From Phymorhynchus buccinoides (taxonomy: Eukaryota; Mollusca; Gastropoda; Neogastropoda; Raphitomidae): 64,000 nucleotides of DNA. Below, in pieces: positions 1-11,284 of this stretch (within the stretch, counting starts at the first letter, position 1; each line of letters begins with the position of its first letter). The notes beneath the pieces are model-generated. The model was given only the letters and a program-made list of their open reading frames with translations, was not told where the DNA came from and ran no database searches. The translations under genes were made by a program, and so were the position numbers. Location of the stretch: assembly GCA_017654935.2 (NCBI GenBank), contig CM065712.1, positions 21,740,903-21,804,902 on the forward strand, written 5' to 3'.

Positions 1-102
1 CCTCCACAATGCTCTGTGAGACATCATCATCATCACCAACAGTCCCCTCCAAGGGCCCAGCCAGTGCCTCTCCATGCCCTCCACAATGCTCTGTGAGACA
101 CA
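1..102 (-). repeat. Tandem duplication (77 bp) of the exon 20 start
   Basis: Bases 1-23 (CCTCCACAATGCTCTG then TGAGACA) repeat at 78-100. Each copy has the acceptor and the start of exon 20, separated by the exon 20 body and a short (ATC)n tract. The second copy continues beyond base 1. Confidence 0.9.
37..90 (-). CDS. ESPL1: Separase exon 20 (cassette or first copy of a duplicated exon)
   Basis: The acceptor TGTCTCACAG|AGC at 90 opens 54 nt in phase 0 that encode SIVEGMERHWLGPWRGLL. This matches human [20 protein letters not shown] and follows exon 19 directly. A weak donor (TTG|GTGATG) follows at 37. The acceptor and first 13 bases recur 77 bp further on (acceptor at 14, exon from 13 to the window edge). 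The 54-nt unit would splice in frame if both copies were used. Which copy is the main exon cannot be told from this window. Confidence 0.8.
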
Positions 103-290
103 TTATCATCATCATCACCATCATCATCGTCATCATCATCATCATCACCATCATCATCGTCATCATCATCATCAACAACATCTTCTTCATCATCAACAAC
201 ATCGTCATCATCACCATCATCATCATCAACATCTTCTTCATCATCAACAACATCATCATCATCACCATCATCATCATCTGACGTCTCCAA
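103..290. repeat. (ATC)n-type microsatellite
   Basis: A run of CAT/CAC/CAA triplets. It gives spurious His/Ile-rich open frames. It lies in the intron between exons 19 and 20. Confidence 0.95.
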
Positions 291-299
291 GATGAATAT

Positions 300-655
300 G
301 TAGATTCTGAGAGAGGTACCAGTTTTATTACAAAACCCAACAACTATAAATTGCATACAGATGCTTTAAAACCGCACGAGTTAAGCGAATCATTCTGACG
401 CCAACAGCTTCAGAATAAGCCTTCAGTAATTGTTAATAGTTTTTAGATGGATGGGGGAAGGTAAACGGAGATCTCTGCCTGACAATTTCAACAAGGCTTT
501 ATGCAGTGAGAAATCAATGTAGAATGCTATTTAACAGAACGAATAGCACTCAATAAAAAGGCAAAACCTCTGTCAGAAATTCTTAATCCTCTGAAATTTG
601 CAGATCCTTCATTAAGAGAAAGAAGTGCTGGTGACAATAAATTTGATACAATACA
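300..655. other. Intron sequence with a dispersed repeat
   Basis: No gene seen. The stretch 505-610 (AATAAAAAGGCAAAACCTCT, AGAAATTCTTAATCCTCTGA) recurs at 54340-54440, so it is a dispersed repeat into which the 24-bp satellite grew. Confidence 0.6.
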
Positions 656-2432
656 ATGCAGCACAAATGTAACGTAGCATCTACAGCACAATGCAACGTG
701 ACATCTACAGCACAATGCAATGTAGCATCTACAGCACAATGCAACGTAGCATCTACAGCACAATGCAATGTAGCATCTACAGCACAATGCAACGTAGCAT
801 CTACAGCACAATGCAACGTAGCATCTACAGCACAATGCAATGTAGCATCTACAGCACAATGCAACGTATTGGCATCTACAGCACAATGCAATGTAGCATC
901 TACAGCACAATGCAACGTAGCATCTACAGCACAATGCAATGTAGCATCTACAGCACAATGCAACGTGACATCTACAGCACAATGCAACGTAGCATCTACA
1001 GCACAATGCAATGTAGCATCTACAGCACAATGCAACGTGACATCTACAGCACAATGCAACGTAGCATCTACAGCACAATGCAACGTGACATCTACAGCAC
1101 AATGCAACGTAGCATCTACAGCACAATGCAATGTAGCATCTACAGCACAATGCAACGTGACATCTACAGCACAATGCAATGTAGCATCTACAGCACAATG
1201 CAATGTAGCATCTACAGCACAATGCAACGTAGCATCTACAGCACAATGCAATGTAGCATCTACAGCACAATGCAATGTAGCATCTACAGCACAATGCAAT
1301 GTAGCATCTACAGCACAATGCAACGTGACATCTACAGCACAATGCAATGTAGCATCTACAGCACAATGCAACGTAGCATCTACAGCACAATGCAATGTAG
1401 CATCTACAGCACAATGCAATGTAGCATCTACAGCACAATGCAACGTAGCATCTACAGCACAATGCAACGTGACATCTACAGCACAATGCAATGTAGCATC
1501 TACAGCACAATGCAATGTAGCATCTACAGCACAATGCAACGTAGCATCTACAGCACAATGCAATGTAGCATCTACAGCACAATGCAATGTAGCATCTACA
1601 GCACAATGCAATGTAGCATCTACAGCACAATGCAATGTAGCATCTACAGCACAATGCAATGTAGCATCTACAGCACAATGCAATGTAGCATCTACAGCAC
1701 AATGCAATGTAGCATCTACAGCACAATGCAAAGTAGCATCTACAGCACAATGCAATGTAGCATCTACAGCACAATGCAATGTAGCATCTACAGCACAATG
1801 CAATGTAGCATCTACAGCACAATGCAACGTAGCATCTACAGCACAATGCAACGTAGCATCTACAGCACAATGCAACGTAGCATCTACAGCACAATGCAAT
1901 GTAGCATCTACAGCACAATGCAACGTAGCATCTACAGCACAATGCAACGTAGCATCTACAGCACAATGCAACGTAGCATCTACAGCACAATGCAATGTAG
2001 CATCTACAGCACAATGCAACGTAGCATCTACAGCACAATGCAACGTAGCATCTACAGCACAATGCAACGTAGCATCTACAGCACAATGCAATGTAGCATC
2101 TACAGCACAATGCAACGTAGCATCTACAGCACAATGCAATGTAGCATCTACAGCACAATGCAACGTAGCATCTACAGCACAATGCAACGTAGCATCTACA
2201 GCACAATGCAATGTAGCATCTACAGCACAATGCAATGTAGCATCTACAGCACAATGCAATGTAGCATCTACAGCACAATGCAACGTAGCATCTACAGCAC
2301 AATGCAATGTAGCATCTACAGCACAATGCAACGTGACATCTACAGCACAATGCAATGTAGCATCTACAGCACAATGCAACGTAGCATCTACAGCACAATG
2401 CAACGTAGCATCTACAGCACAATGCAACGTGA
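656..2432. repeat. 24-bp minisatellite, about 74 copies
   Basis: A 24-bp unit built on GCATCTACAGCACAATGCAA is repeated about 74 times with little decay. Two positions vary from unit to unit: AACGT or AATGT, and GTAGC or GTGAC. One unit near 866 carries a small insertion (TATTGG). Because 24 is a multiple of 3, long open frames exist in several frames; they are not genes. Intron between exons 19 and 20. Confidence 0.97.
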
Positions 2433-2469
2433 CAATGGGGCTTTATGCTACTTCTTGGCGATGCATGCG

Positions 2470-4690
2470 CAAGGGTGATAACTAAATGGACTGAATCGAC
2501 CACGCCACCTCGTGACGATCAGGAACAGAGAATTCTCAGTGGCTATACATGTACAGCTTCTTCGCGACACCCAAGGGCAATAACCTTATGGACTGAATCG
2601 ACCACGCCACCTAGTGATGATCAGGGGGCAGAGAATTCTCAGTGGCTATGTACTTCGCGACACCCAAGGGCAATAACTTTATGGACTGAATCGACCACGC
2701 CACCTGGTGACGATCAGGGGCAGAGAATTCTCAGTGCCTATGAACTGCTTCTTCGCGACACCCAAGGGTGATAACTTTATGGACTGAATCACCCACACCA
2801 CCTGGTGACGATCAGGGGCAGATAATTCTCAGTGGCTGTGTACTGCTTCTTAGCGACACCCAAGGGTGATAACTTTACGGACTGAATCGACCACGCCACC
2901 TGGTGAAGATCAGGGGCAGATAATTCTCAATGGCTATGTACTTTGCGACACCCAAGGGCGATAACTTTATGGACTGAATCGACCACACCACCTAGTGACG
3001 ATTAAGGGCAGATAATTCTCAGTGGCTATGTACTTTGCGACACCCAAGGGCGATAACTTTATGGACTGATTCGACCACACCACCTAGTGACGATTAGGGG
3101 CAGATAATTCTCAGTGGCTATGTACTTTGCGACACCCAAAGGTGATAACTTTATGGACTGAATCGACCACACCACCTCGCGACGGTCAGGGGCAGATAAT
3201 TCTCAGTGGCTGTGTACTGCTTCTTCGCGACACCCAAGGGCGATAACTTTATGGACTGAATCGACCACGCCACCTGGTGACGATCAGGGGCAGAGAATTC
3301 TCAGTGGCTATGTACTGCTTCTTCGCGACACCCAAGGGTGATAACTTTATGGACTGAATTGACCACGCCACCTGGTGACGATCAGGGGCAGATAATTCTC
3401 AGTGGCTGTGTACTGCTTCTTCGCGACACCCAAGGGCAATAACTTTACGGACTGAATCGACCACGCCACCTGGTGAAGATCAGGGGCAGATAATTCTCAG
3501 TGGCTATGTACTTTGCGACACCCAAGGGCGATAACTTTATGTTAGTGGCGCACACCATTCAGCACACGAGTCAGGGGCAGATAATTCTCAGTGGCTATGT
3601 ACTATGCGACACACAAGGGCGATAACTTTATGTTAGTGGCGCACACCATTCGGCACACGAGTCAGGGGCAGATAATTCTCAGTGGCTATGTACTTTGCGA
3701 CACCCAAGGGCGATAACTTTACGTTAGTGGCGCACACAATTCGGCACACGAGTCAGGGGCAGATAATTCTCAGTGGCTATGTACTTTGCGACACCCAAGG
3801 GCGATAACTTTATGTTAGTGGCGCACACCATTCGGCACACGAGTCAGGGGCAGATAATTCTCAGTGGCTATGTACTTTGCGACACCCAAGGGCGATAACT
3901 TTATGTTAGTGGCGCACACCATTCGGCACACGAGTCAGGGGCAGATAATTCTCAGTGGCTATGTACTTTGCGACACCCAAGGGCGATAACTTTATGTTAG
4001 TGGCGCACACCATTCGGCACACGAGTCAGGGGCAGATAATTCTCAGTGGCTATGTACTTTGCGACACCCAAGGGCGATAACTTTATGTTAGTGGCGCACA
4101 CCATTCGGCACACGAGTCAGGGGCAGATAATTCTCAGTGGCTATGTACTTTGCGACACCCAAGGGCGATAACTTTATGTTAGTGGCGCACACCATTCGGC
4201 ACACGAGTCAGGGGCAGATAATTCTCAGTGGCTATGTACTATGCGACACCCAAGGGCGATAACTTTATGTTAGTGGCGCACACCATTCGGCACACGAGTC
4301 AGGGGCAGATAATTCTCAGTGGCTATGTACTTTGCGACACCCAAGGGCGATAACTTTATGTTAGTGGCGCACACCATTCGGCACACGAGTCAGGGGCAGA
4401 TAATTCTCAGTGGCTATGTACTATGCGACACACAAGGGCGATAACTTTATGTTAGTGGCGCACACCATTCGGCACACGAGTCAGGGGCAGATAATTCTCA
4501 GTGGCTATGTACTATGCGACACCCAAGGGCGATAACTTTACGTTAGTGGCGCACACCATTCGGCACACGAGTCAGGGGCAGATAATTCTCAGTGGCTATG
4601 TACTTTGCGACACCCAAGGGCGATAACTTTACGTTAGTGGCGCACACAATTCGGCACACGAGTCAGGGGCAGATAATTCTCAGTCTTGCG
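2470..4690. repeat. Two-phase minisatellite, ~100-bp units then 90-bp units
   Basis: Up to about 3540 the unit is ~95-110 bp and ends with GACTGAATCGACCACGCCAC. From 3541 on the unit is 90 bp and about 13 copies long; the first half (GATAATTCTCAGTGGCTATG and CCCAAGGGCGATAACTTTA) is unchanged, but the second half becomes TTAGTGGCGCACACCATTCG. The array stops 57 bp before the exon 19 donor. Confidence 0.93.
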
Positions 4691-4746
4691 CCTCATTCTA
4701 AACTCAATACGTTTCAACATTACAAATGCAATGCACAATACATTAC

Positions 4747-4863
4747 CGCCATCTTGGCCTCCAGGCAGGCGCGGTGGCGCCACCAGGTGGCGTTGTCCTT
4801 GACCTTGAGCAGCTGGTCGTTGGCCTGGAAGATGTCCTTGAACCCAAAGTAGATCGCCTGACC
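4747..4863 (-). CDS. ESPL1: Separase exon 19
   Basis: A 117-nt exon, phase 0 to 0, with donor GCG|GTAATG. Two acceptors 6 bp apart fit: TTGCAG|GGTCAG at 4863 or GGTCAG|GCG at 4857 (adding or omitting Gly-Gln). The sequence KDIFQANDQLLK then ATWWRHRACLEAKMA aligns with human NEFDAIQKAQKE then REWWTGRLALDHRMEVL. The left neighbour is 4.6 kb of satellite DNA. Confidence 0.93.
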
Positions 4864-4869
4864 CTGCAA

Positions 4870-5296
4870 CCCACCCACGACAACCAAGGATCATGATACT
4901 AGGGAAATTTGATAGTCAAGATTTTTTTCCCCCCTCGCCCTTTGCCTTACATTCAATAATACATGACAAGTATGTAATAGTACAGGATGAGATTAGGAGA
5001 GAAGAACAAAAATGACATTCTGTGATTTCAAAGACCCACTAGGTCACGTGTCAAAATCACGGGTTTCATGTGTTTTCCCTCTTATAGCTGGTCAAAAATC
5101 TTGTTTTGACCAGGCTTGACTACCATACAAATGTCCCCAATTTGAAAAAAAAATGAAACATGATTTTAAAGAGCAGCCTCAATTAGAAGTTGGGGACATT
5201 TGTATGAGGGTCACAGCTACCTAGAAAAAACCCAAGGGACTTAATCGTGGTGCGTCATTGTCTTTAAGGCAGTGGGAAAAGAAAAGTCAACAAATG
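4870..5296. other. Intron 18 sequence, no gene seen
   Basis: An AT-rich intron. A short inverted repeat (TACAAATGTCCCCAA at 5126 and its inverse GGGGACATTTGTA near 5192) flanks about 50 bp, which suggests a small foldback remnant. Confidence 0.5.
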
Positions 5297-5849
5297 TTAA
5301 TGGTGCACCCTGACGGATGAGTTTTTGTGAGGTCGAGATCACCAGGAAAACACCCTTTAGAGATTGAAACACTCACTTTGCTCTGGTTTCCTAGAAATCA
5401 AAACGTCAAATCAGCGATTCCTCCTTGGTGGAGGTGCTGGAAGTGAAATTCTTTCACCCAAAGAGAAGGTGTGTGCCGTCTCTTTTCTAATGGCCGCCAA
5501 ATCGTTTGCACGAAATTTTTGCAATACAAGCCATTTTATTTTAAATTTTATACAGTTTATTTAAAGGAGTTTGGCTCACAATCAAGGAAATAGCTCCATT
5601 TTTTTTGTTTTTACTGCACTACAAAAAAAAGAAAACGCTTCAACCACGAGTGACCTCCACCCACCCCATCCAAAATGGCTACTCTCTCCGGCATCTCCGC
5701 CAAGGAGGAATTGCCGTTTTGACAGTTTAATTTCTAGGAAACCAGAGCAAAGTGAGTGTTCGGAACTGTTCTGATCCTTAAAACGGCTGTCTTTCTGGTG
5801 ATCTCGACATGTTTCTTGCAAAAACTCATCCGTCAGGGTCCACCTTTAA
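5297..5849. mobile_element. TTAA-flanked foldback element
   Basis: TTAA at both ends encloses long inverted arms (ACCCTGACGGATGAGTTTTT near 5308; AAAAACTCATCCGTCAGGGT near 5820). Inner arm parts (TCGAGATCACCAGGAAAACA; TTTGCTCTGGTTTCCTAGAA) are also mirrored. The same family is at 44469-46199. A TTAA target suits piggyBac or Kolobok-type elements. No transposase. Confidence 0.8.
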
Positions 5850-6010
5850 TAATGTAACATTCCAGATGCTGAACATGGCAAGATTTTGATTTAAAACTTT
5901 TTTTTTTAACAAATCTTCCTCGGGCAACATTACGATCTGCAACTAACACATCTAGCACAAACGGTGTTGAAAATATAACACTTCCAATGATTTGTTTTGT
6001 TTATGGAACA

Positions 6011-6191
6011 CAGTGGAACCTCCCTTAAAAGACCTTCAAAAATCATCGAAAATGAGGTCTTAAATGGGAGGGAGTTGTATAAGGGAGGTAATTTTTAAAT
6101 ACTTACAAAGAAGGGCAATGTCTCAGAGAAGTAGGTCTTAAGTGGGAGGGAGTCTTATAATGGGGGGTCTTATATAAGTGAGGTTCCACTG
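6011..6191. mobile_element. pogo-like MITE, family CAGTGGAACC
   Basis: Terminal inverted repeats CAGTGGAACCTCCCTTA and GAGGTTCCACTG enclose about 180 bp without coding. TA follows the right end. Other copies sit at 8006, 9870, 12132, 21452 and 50028. CAGTG ends plus a TA target fit the pogo branch of Tc1/mariner (inference). Confidence 0.85.
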
Positions 6192-6549
6192 TATAGAATT
6201 ATAAATAAAATGATTCCAATCCAATGATTACCATGTTTATTCTTTTCATTTATTTTGTACAAACGTATACGTATATTCTCGTGTGTGCGTGTGTGCGCGC
6301 GTGCATGAGCGCATGTGAATGTGTATGTGTGTATTTTGTCGGGGTGTCTTTGCGCATGGGCATTTTCGACTTTTTCATCATTGCGGCATTGTGGTGGGCA
6401 AGTTATATTTGACTGGCCTTTCGCTGGTTGGGGGTGGGGAGTGTTCACGTGTACAGGCTCTTTAATGTGTATGTATTTATTGTACTGTATTATGCCCTTT
6501 ACTCAAATGGCTTTTATCACTGGTTGACATTAGCCTGTAGCAGGGGCCA

Positions 6550-6985
6550 ACAGTAACATGAGAGCTGTGCAATAGATGATTTTCTACAGTAACCAAAAAT
6601 CATGGTACAGTTTTTGTCTCTTGTGGAAGACTATGACTTTCCAACGAGGGGGCCCTTGCACCGGCTCTGGTGCTGCAGCCAAAGGGATGGGCTGGTCTTT
6701 GGGGACCTTCCTCAACGCCAGCTGTGTCCTCAAATCCCTTTGGGCCGAGAGAGTGGGGATGTGCCCTGGGCAAGGCATCTCCGCTATAAACAAATTCTCA
6801 CCCAGCCCGCCAGAATAGTACCTGCCCCCTCTGCTATCTGGCAGTCATTGTCAGAATCGACCGACTAGCATACAATTTATCGTATTGCAATTGTATTTTG
6901 TACTTCTTTTTTTTTTATATTGACTGCAAGACAACTTTCCTTGCTTTAAATGGGGACAATAAATAATTGATTGACTGATAAGAAA
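6550..6985 (+). mobile_element. Probable LINE 3' end
   Basis: It ends with AATAAATAATTGATTGACTG, a typical 3' tail of CR1-like non-LTR elements. A related block (inverted) lies at 18010-18160. No intact reverse transcriptase frame. Confidence 0.5.
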
Positions 6986-7030
6986 CATACAGCCAAACAT
7001 ACCCACCCACCCATTCAGCATGATACAGAC

Positions 7031-7152
7031 CTTGTGGTCGAAGAAGTTGGTCAGCTCCACAGTGAATGGCTCGGAGTCAGCGGTCAGTCGTGTCAACAGC
7101 AGGGTGGGGCTGCCCGGACTGTCCACCACAGAGAACTGACACACCGTCCACC
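7031..7152 (-). CDS. ESPL1: Separase exon 18
   Basis: A 122-nt exon, phase 1 to 0. The acceptor is GCGTGTTTTCAG|GG and the donor CACAAG|GTCTGT. The product WTVCQFSVVD then PTLLLTRLTADSEPFTVEL matches human VTVCVLALATL then NTLLLTRLEKDSPPVSVQI almost position by position. This is the strongest single piece of evidence for separase and marks the first strands of the pseudo-protease/protease region. Confidence 0.96.
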
Positions 7153-7188
7153 CTGAAAACACGCACACACACACATACAGCATGTCAA

Positions 7189-7221
<33 letters not shown>

Positions 7222-7935
7222 GGTTATTTATAGAGCGCTTAACTCCCTTGGCAGGGTGCTCAAAGCGCTGAACAAAGGCCTAAACACTAACATACAGATA
7301 AACACCAACCGAAGAATAATCAACATGAAGACAAGTATCAATGAATATAAACATTAAAAATAAGTGAGACTGTTCATACAAAATACATGTATTAATCTCT
7401 CTCGCCCTCCCTCCCCCCCCCCCCCCCCCCCCCCCCCCCACACGCACGTACATACTGCAGGGTAATATAATCAAGGACTACGTGGATTAGAGGTGAGAGT
7501 ATGAGGTTTCAAAAAGATGAGTTTTCAGAGAAGCTTTGAAAGACTGAACAGAGGAAGAGTGGCGAACACTGTGTGGTAAGCTATTCCAGACCGAGGGAGC
7601 AGAGTACGAGAAAGAAGATTCATTGAAGGATTTAGTTTTAATACGGGGAGTGGAGAGCAGGCATGAGTCGGAGGAAGATCTGAGATGTCGGGTGGGAGTG
7701 TAGGTTTGTACAATGTCAGTGAGATACTGAGGGGCAGTTCCATTAATAGAGTTGAAGGTGAGGCATGCGACCTTGTACTGAATTCGAGCAGAAATTGGAA
7801 GCCAGTGACGAGTGTGAAGTAGCGGGGTGATATGCTGTGTCTTTTTTGCTTTGAAAATCAATCTTGCAGCTGCGTTCTGAACTTTCTGAAGTTTCTTGAT
7901 TGAGGACTGCGGGTGGTGCGCTTCAGGCTGCGATG
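7189..7935 (-). mobile_element. Non-LTR retrotransposon 3' fragment (RT C-terminus)
   Basis: The minus frame reads KVQNAAARLIFKAKK, HITPLLHTRHWLPISARI and PSVWNSLPHSVRHSSSVQSF, the C-terminal end of CR1/L2-like reverse transcriptases. A 3' UTR with AGCGCTCTATAAATAACCAG and a (TTA)n tail at 7193-7219 follows. A poly-C run (7410-7438) interrupts the UTR. Truncated at the 5' end, as usual. Confidence 0.88.
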
Positions 7936-8005
7936 CGCTCTCCAGGTGTGAGCAACCCGAATTTCACAGACGCCTCTGTGACTATAAAGTACCTAATACC
8001 TAATA
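7936..8005 (+). repeat. SINE 3' fragment
   Basis: CTCTCCAGGTGTGAGCAACC then CACAGACGCCTCTGTGACTA and a (CTAATAC) tail match the 3' part of the SINE at 32400-32811. Confidence 0.7.
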
Positions 8006-8181
8006 CAGTGGAACCTCCCTTATAAGACCTTCAAAAATCATCCAAAATGAGGTCTGATAAGGGAGGGGTCTTATAAGGGAGGTAATTTTAATACTTACAA
8101 AGAAGGGCAATGTCTCAGAGAAGTAGGTCTTATGTGGGAGGGAGTCTTATAATGGGAGGTCTTATAAGGGAGGTTCCACTG
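8006..8181. mobile_element. pogo-like MITE, family CAGTGGAACC
   Basis: Intact 176-bp copy with TA on both sides (TA|CAGTGGAACCTCCC, GAGGTTCCACTG|TA). Confidence 0.88.
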
Positions 8182-8239
8182 TACAAACCCGGGGCCAATA
8201 GCATAGTGAGAGTAAGAGCTGTAAGATCATTGGTCAACC

Positions 8240-9130
8240 TTCTAAAGCAATGAAAACTCAGTTAACATCTGCAGGTTGATGGCTGGTTCTTCTGATCCCA
8301 GGATCAGGATCAGCTGGGATTGGTCCCTGGGGGCATGCCCTTTGAGGGCCGAAAATCGCAACCACTCGCCTTCAAACGAGTCCAGGTTTTGCAGAAGCCG
8401 TGTCTGTATCGCTGCTGAACAGATTTGTTTCTTTCTCTTTAGCGTCAGTTCACGATCAGATTCTGGTTGCGACGATCGTTTCCTCAGCATGCTGTCTGAA
8501 ATAGCGGCATGACCGGAAATACGAATCAAGGGACACTACTCCCTTTGATGGCAGACAACTATTGCTGGTGCCGTTCGCCTGCTAGTTTCGCTTTCTTCTT
8601 CGTCTTTTTCGTTCAGCGGAAATGCCGAATTTGTCACCCAGCACCACGAAAGGGACATTAAGTGTCAAAATGACCATTCTGAGATAATGATCCAGTTAAA
8701 AACTTCGGACAATTCTCTTTCAAATGATATCAGAACCATTCCTGTAACCTCTTTTGCTTTAGAGTTATGAGCATTCAAAGGTGGTTGGATGACTGTCGGC
8801 CATTTTGATAAATCAGTCTAAAGTTTAGCCTAGCTGAAGAAAATGCATCAACCTACTCATTTCAAAGCACTTTTTGGAGCATTAAGGGACCGTAATAAAG
8901 ATTGTCCTTTATAAATATGGAAGATACAATGTTAGAGAACAGAAAAATACCCGTAACTCAAAATGGACCAAAAATGAGATTTTTGACTTTCCAGGCCTGT
9001 TGTGAGAAACTAGCCCAGCGACTTAATGTCCCTTTCGTGGTGCTGGGTCACACTTATCGTTGCTGACTGCAAAAACGTTTGAGGTTTGAGGTCCCAAAAC
9101 GTAATAATTATGGACAAATTGCAATGGTAA
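8240..9130 (-). mobile_element. Unidentified element remnant with a minus-strand frame, split by a MITE
   Basis: The minus frame at 8242-8529 contains KRKKQICSAAIQTRLLQNLD and EGEWLRFSALKGHAPRDQ; I do not recognise it. Flanking DNA (CGTTCAGCGGAAATGC, GTCCCAAAACGTAATAATTA) recurs at 31760-31850, so it is dispersed and probably a transposon end. It is interrupted at 8637-9047. Confidence 0.5.
8637..9047. mobile_element. MITE with CCCAGCACC ends and TCA target duplication
   Basis: Inverted ends CCCAGCACCACGAAAGGGAC and its mirror close a 411-bp non-coding unit. TCA flanks both sides (8634-8636, 9048-9050). A 3-bp duplication suggests a PIF/Harbinger-type origin (inference). Confidence 0.75.
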
Positions 9131-9165
9131 ACAGCTCTGTCCTACCGTTTCAGCGTTCCTCTTAC

Positions 9166-9308
9166 CTTGTGGAAGGGTCTGCACCACCTCCCTGTATCTC
9201 TGCTGGCTCCATGGAAACAGAAGGTCATCAAGGTCATCCTTCAAGGTCATCACGCTGCCGACCTTCGACCTCTCCGCCCCCTCCATCTCCAGCAGCCTGT
9301 CGAAACGT
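9166..9308 (-). CDS. ESPL1: Separase exon 17
   Basis: A 143-nt exon, phase 2 to 1. The acceptor is GACGCTGTAG|ACG and the donor CCACAAG|GTAAGA. It encodes RFDRLLEMEGAERSK and LLFPWSQQRYREVVQTLPQG, equivalent to human RIQRLFSFRALESGHF through QERLALIPSG. It joins exons 16 and 18 in frame. Confidence 0.9.
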
Positions 9309-9309
9309 C

Positions 9310-9869
9310 TACAGCGTCAAGCAGTTATTCTCAAGTTCTCATTGGATGATTACCATAAAGCATGAGTGCAACTACACAAAATAAAAAACAAGAAAGGACG
9401 GGGTCATGGGGTAATGTCCCCCCTGCAGCTGAAGCAAAAATTGATTTATGAAGGTATTTCAGTTTGCTTTTTCCACAATTTATACAAATTCTTATTTCAA
9501 AGTGCTTGAAAAATACAGTAGACACACAAAGATCTTGTTTGACAAATTTCAAAAAAAGGAACTTCCTTTTCTGGTGGGGTACAGGGGCAACTGTTGCCTC
9601 TTACTATGCGTTTGTAGTGGTTTGAAGTGGGGCTTACTATTGCTGTAGAGTTTTTCTATATAAAGTCTACATATAAAAAAAGCCTGATCTACGGTCATCA
9701 TCATCATCATCTACCTATGACTGAGTAAACCTGAAGTAAAAATCTGTAATCTTCAAAATCATTGCGATGCGAATGAGTCAATAACTTGAACTTGAATGAT
9801 TGAAACTAGCCATCTAAATTACTCGAGTTTTTCACATTCATAACTGAGCACACCAGGCATTCTATTATA
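9310..9869. other. Intron 16 sequence, no gene seen
   Basis: AT-rich. GTGGTTTG...GAGTTTTTCTATATAAAG at 9615-9665 recurs near 48090-48150, so part is a dispersed repeat. A short (CAT)n lies near 9695. Confidence 0.5.
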
Positions 9870-10047
9870 CAGTGGAACCTCCCAATAAGACCTCCCATTA
9901 TAAGACTCCCTCCCATATAAGACCTACTTCTCTGAGACATTGCCCTTCTTTGTAAGTATTAAAATTACCTTGCTTAATATAAGGCCCCTCTCTTATAAGA
10001 CCTCATTTGGGATGCTTTTTGAAGGTCTTATAAGAGAGGTTCCACTG
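9870..10047. mobile_element. pogo-like MITE, family CAGTGGAACC
   Basis: 178-bp copy with TA at both ends; ends 117 bp from the exon 16 donor. Confidence 0.87.
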
Positions 10048-10163
10048 TAGTACTTTGTGTGAATACTACCCGGGCACACACAAACATACAGTAACACACA
10101 CACAGAAACGCTGTGACAGTTTGGCAAACACACACACACATGCATGCACGCATAAACACACAC

Positions 10164-10389
10164 CTGATGTGTTTGTGGTAGTACGCCAAAAACTGGTGTC
10201 GCAGAGACATGGCCGCCGATTCGCCCAGCAGCGCCGCCACCTCCCAGGGGTCAGCACCACGACCCCGGGGGTCACGCATGCTAATGAGGGCGCGCAGCTT
10301 GCTGATCTCGCCGAAGGTGGTCACGTGGGGGAAGCGGTGCGTGAGGGACAGGCAGCGCGTCAGGTCGGTGTGAACTTTGCCCACAGTTT
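10164..10389 (-). CDS. ESPL1: Separase exon 16
   Basis: A 226-nt exon, phase 1 to 2. The acceptor is TTCACAAACCAG|AAACTG and the donor CACATCAG|GTGTGT. It encodes DLTRCLSLTHRFPHV and AMSLRHQFLAYYHKHIR, aligned with human AHLCRFLALCLGHRDP and SITCRHQLLTHLHRQL. This is the start of the conserved C-terminal part leading to the protease domain. Confidence 0.93.
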
Positions 10390-10420
10390 CTGGTTTGTGA
10401 AAAGAAGAGCTCTATGTAAC

Positions 10421-10980
10421 CAGTGTTCCCCATGCTCCCAAATTTTCAAGGGTCATCATGACCCTTTGCCCCCAAATTTTAAGGTCATTTGAAAAATTTG
10501 AGGGTCAAAATAAAAGCCATAATAAATGGACAATATGCTCTAAAATAAAGACAAATGTTTAAAACTTAAAACTTCAGTCTTTGGAAGAACTTTGCATTGA
10601 AGTTTTCGCAATCCAGCGAAGCAGCGCCATTTGTTTGCTTCCAAGAAACGCCTGGGCTAGGCTTGGCAGCAGTGCACGTGCGAGCAGCATGGGTGGCGAG
10701 AAACAAAGGGAAATTACTCTGTGGTTCATGACAGTTTTTGTCGTCTGCTTCAAGCATGGCATAGTAGTGAAACTGAAAGAATAGGCCCAGTATATTTTGT
10801 TGATCGTTTCCCGCAAGCCGAAATGGCTTCGACATTCTGATCGCGGCGAACACGTTTGAGGAAGCAATCGGCTGAGAGAAAAACTGTACGTCACAATGAC
10901 GCATTGACGGAAAAATGTATACGTCAAACTTGAAACTTTGTACGTAGTTTACGTACAGATCTGCGTAATCGGGAACACTG
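10421..10980. mobile_element. hAT-like element, CAGTGTTCCC family
   Basis: Ends CAGTGTTCCCCATGCTCCC and CGTAATCGGGAACACTG. A minus-strand open frame (10566-10904) is conserved in the copy at 46611-47596, though both look non-autonomous. It begins 31 bp from the exon 16 acceptor. Confidence 0.75.
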
Positions 10981-11284
10981 AAGTAACTGTCTTTCTTTTC
11001 TTTTTAACTTTCTTTCTTCCTTCTTGTTCCTTTCTTTTCCACTATGTGCTACTGATTTCCGCACGTGCAACTTGTTGAAATACGAGCTTTAATCACTTAT
11101 TTTATTTTTGTTTTTTGGATGACATGGGATAATTCGTATGCTTCAAACATTCAGTTGGCCAACGCTTTAGCTCGACAAAGATTTTGAAATAAATCGAAAT
11201 ATCGCTCTTTTAACAAAGTGTTGCTGATTTTATTTCGTCTTGTCTGAAGAAGAGCACGTTTTGGAATGGAAAAAACAACGTTTG

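Noticed and set aside
656..2432. CRISPR array
   Set aside because: No unique spacers between repeats, and the DNA is clearly metazoan with introns.
527..2503. Open frames of about 600 codons in four frames
   Set aside because: They come from a 24-bp satellite whose length is a multiple of three; the products are perfect short repeats with no domain or start context.
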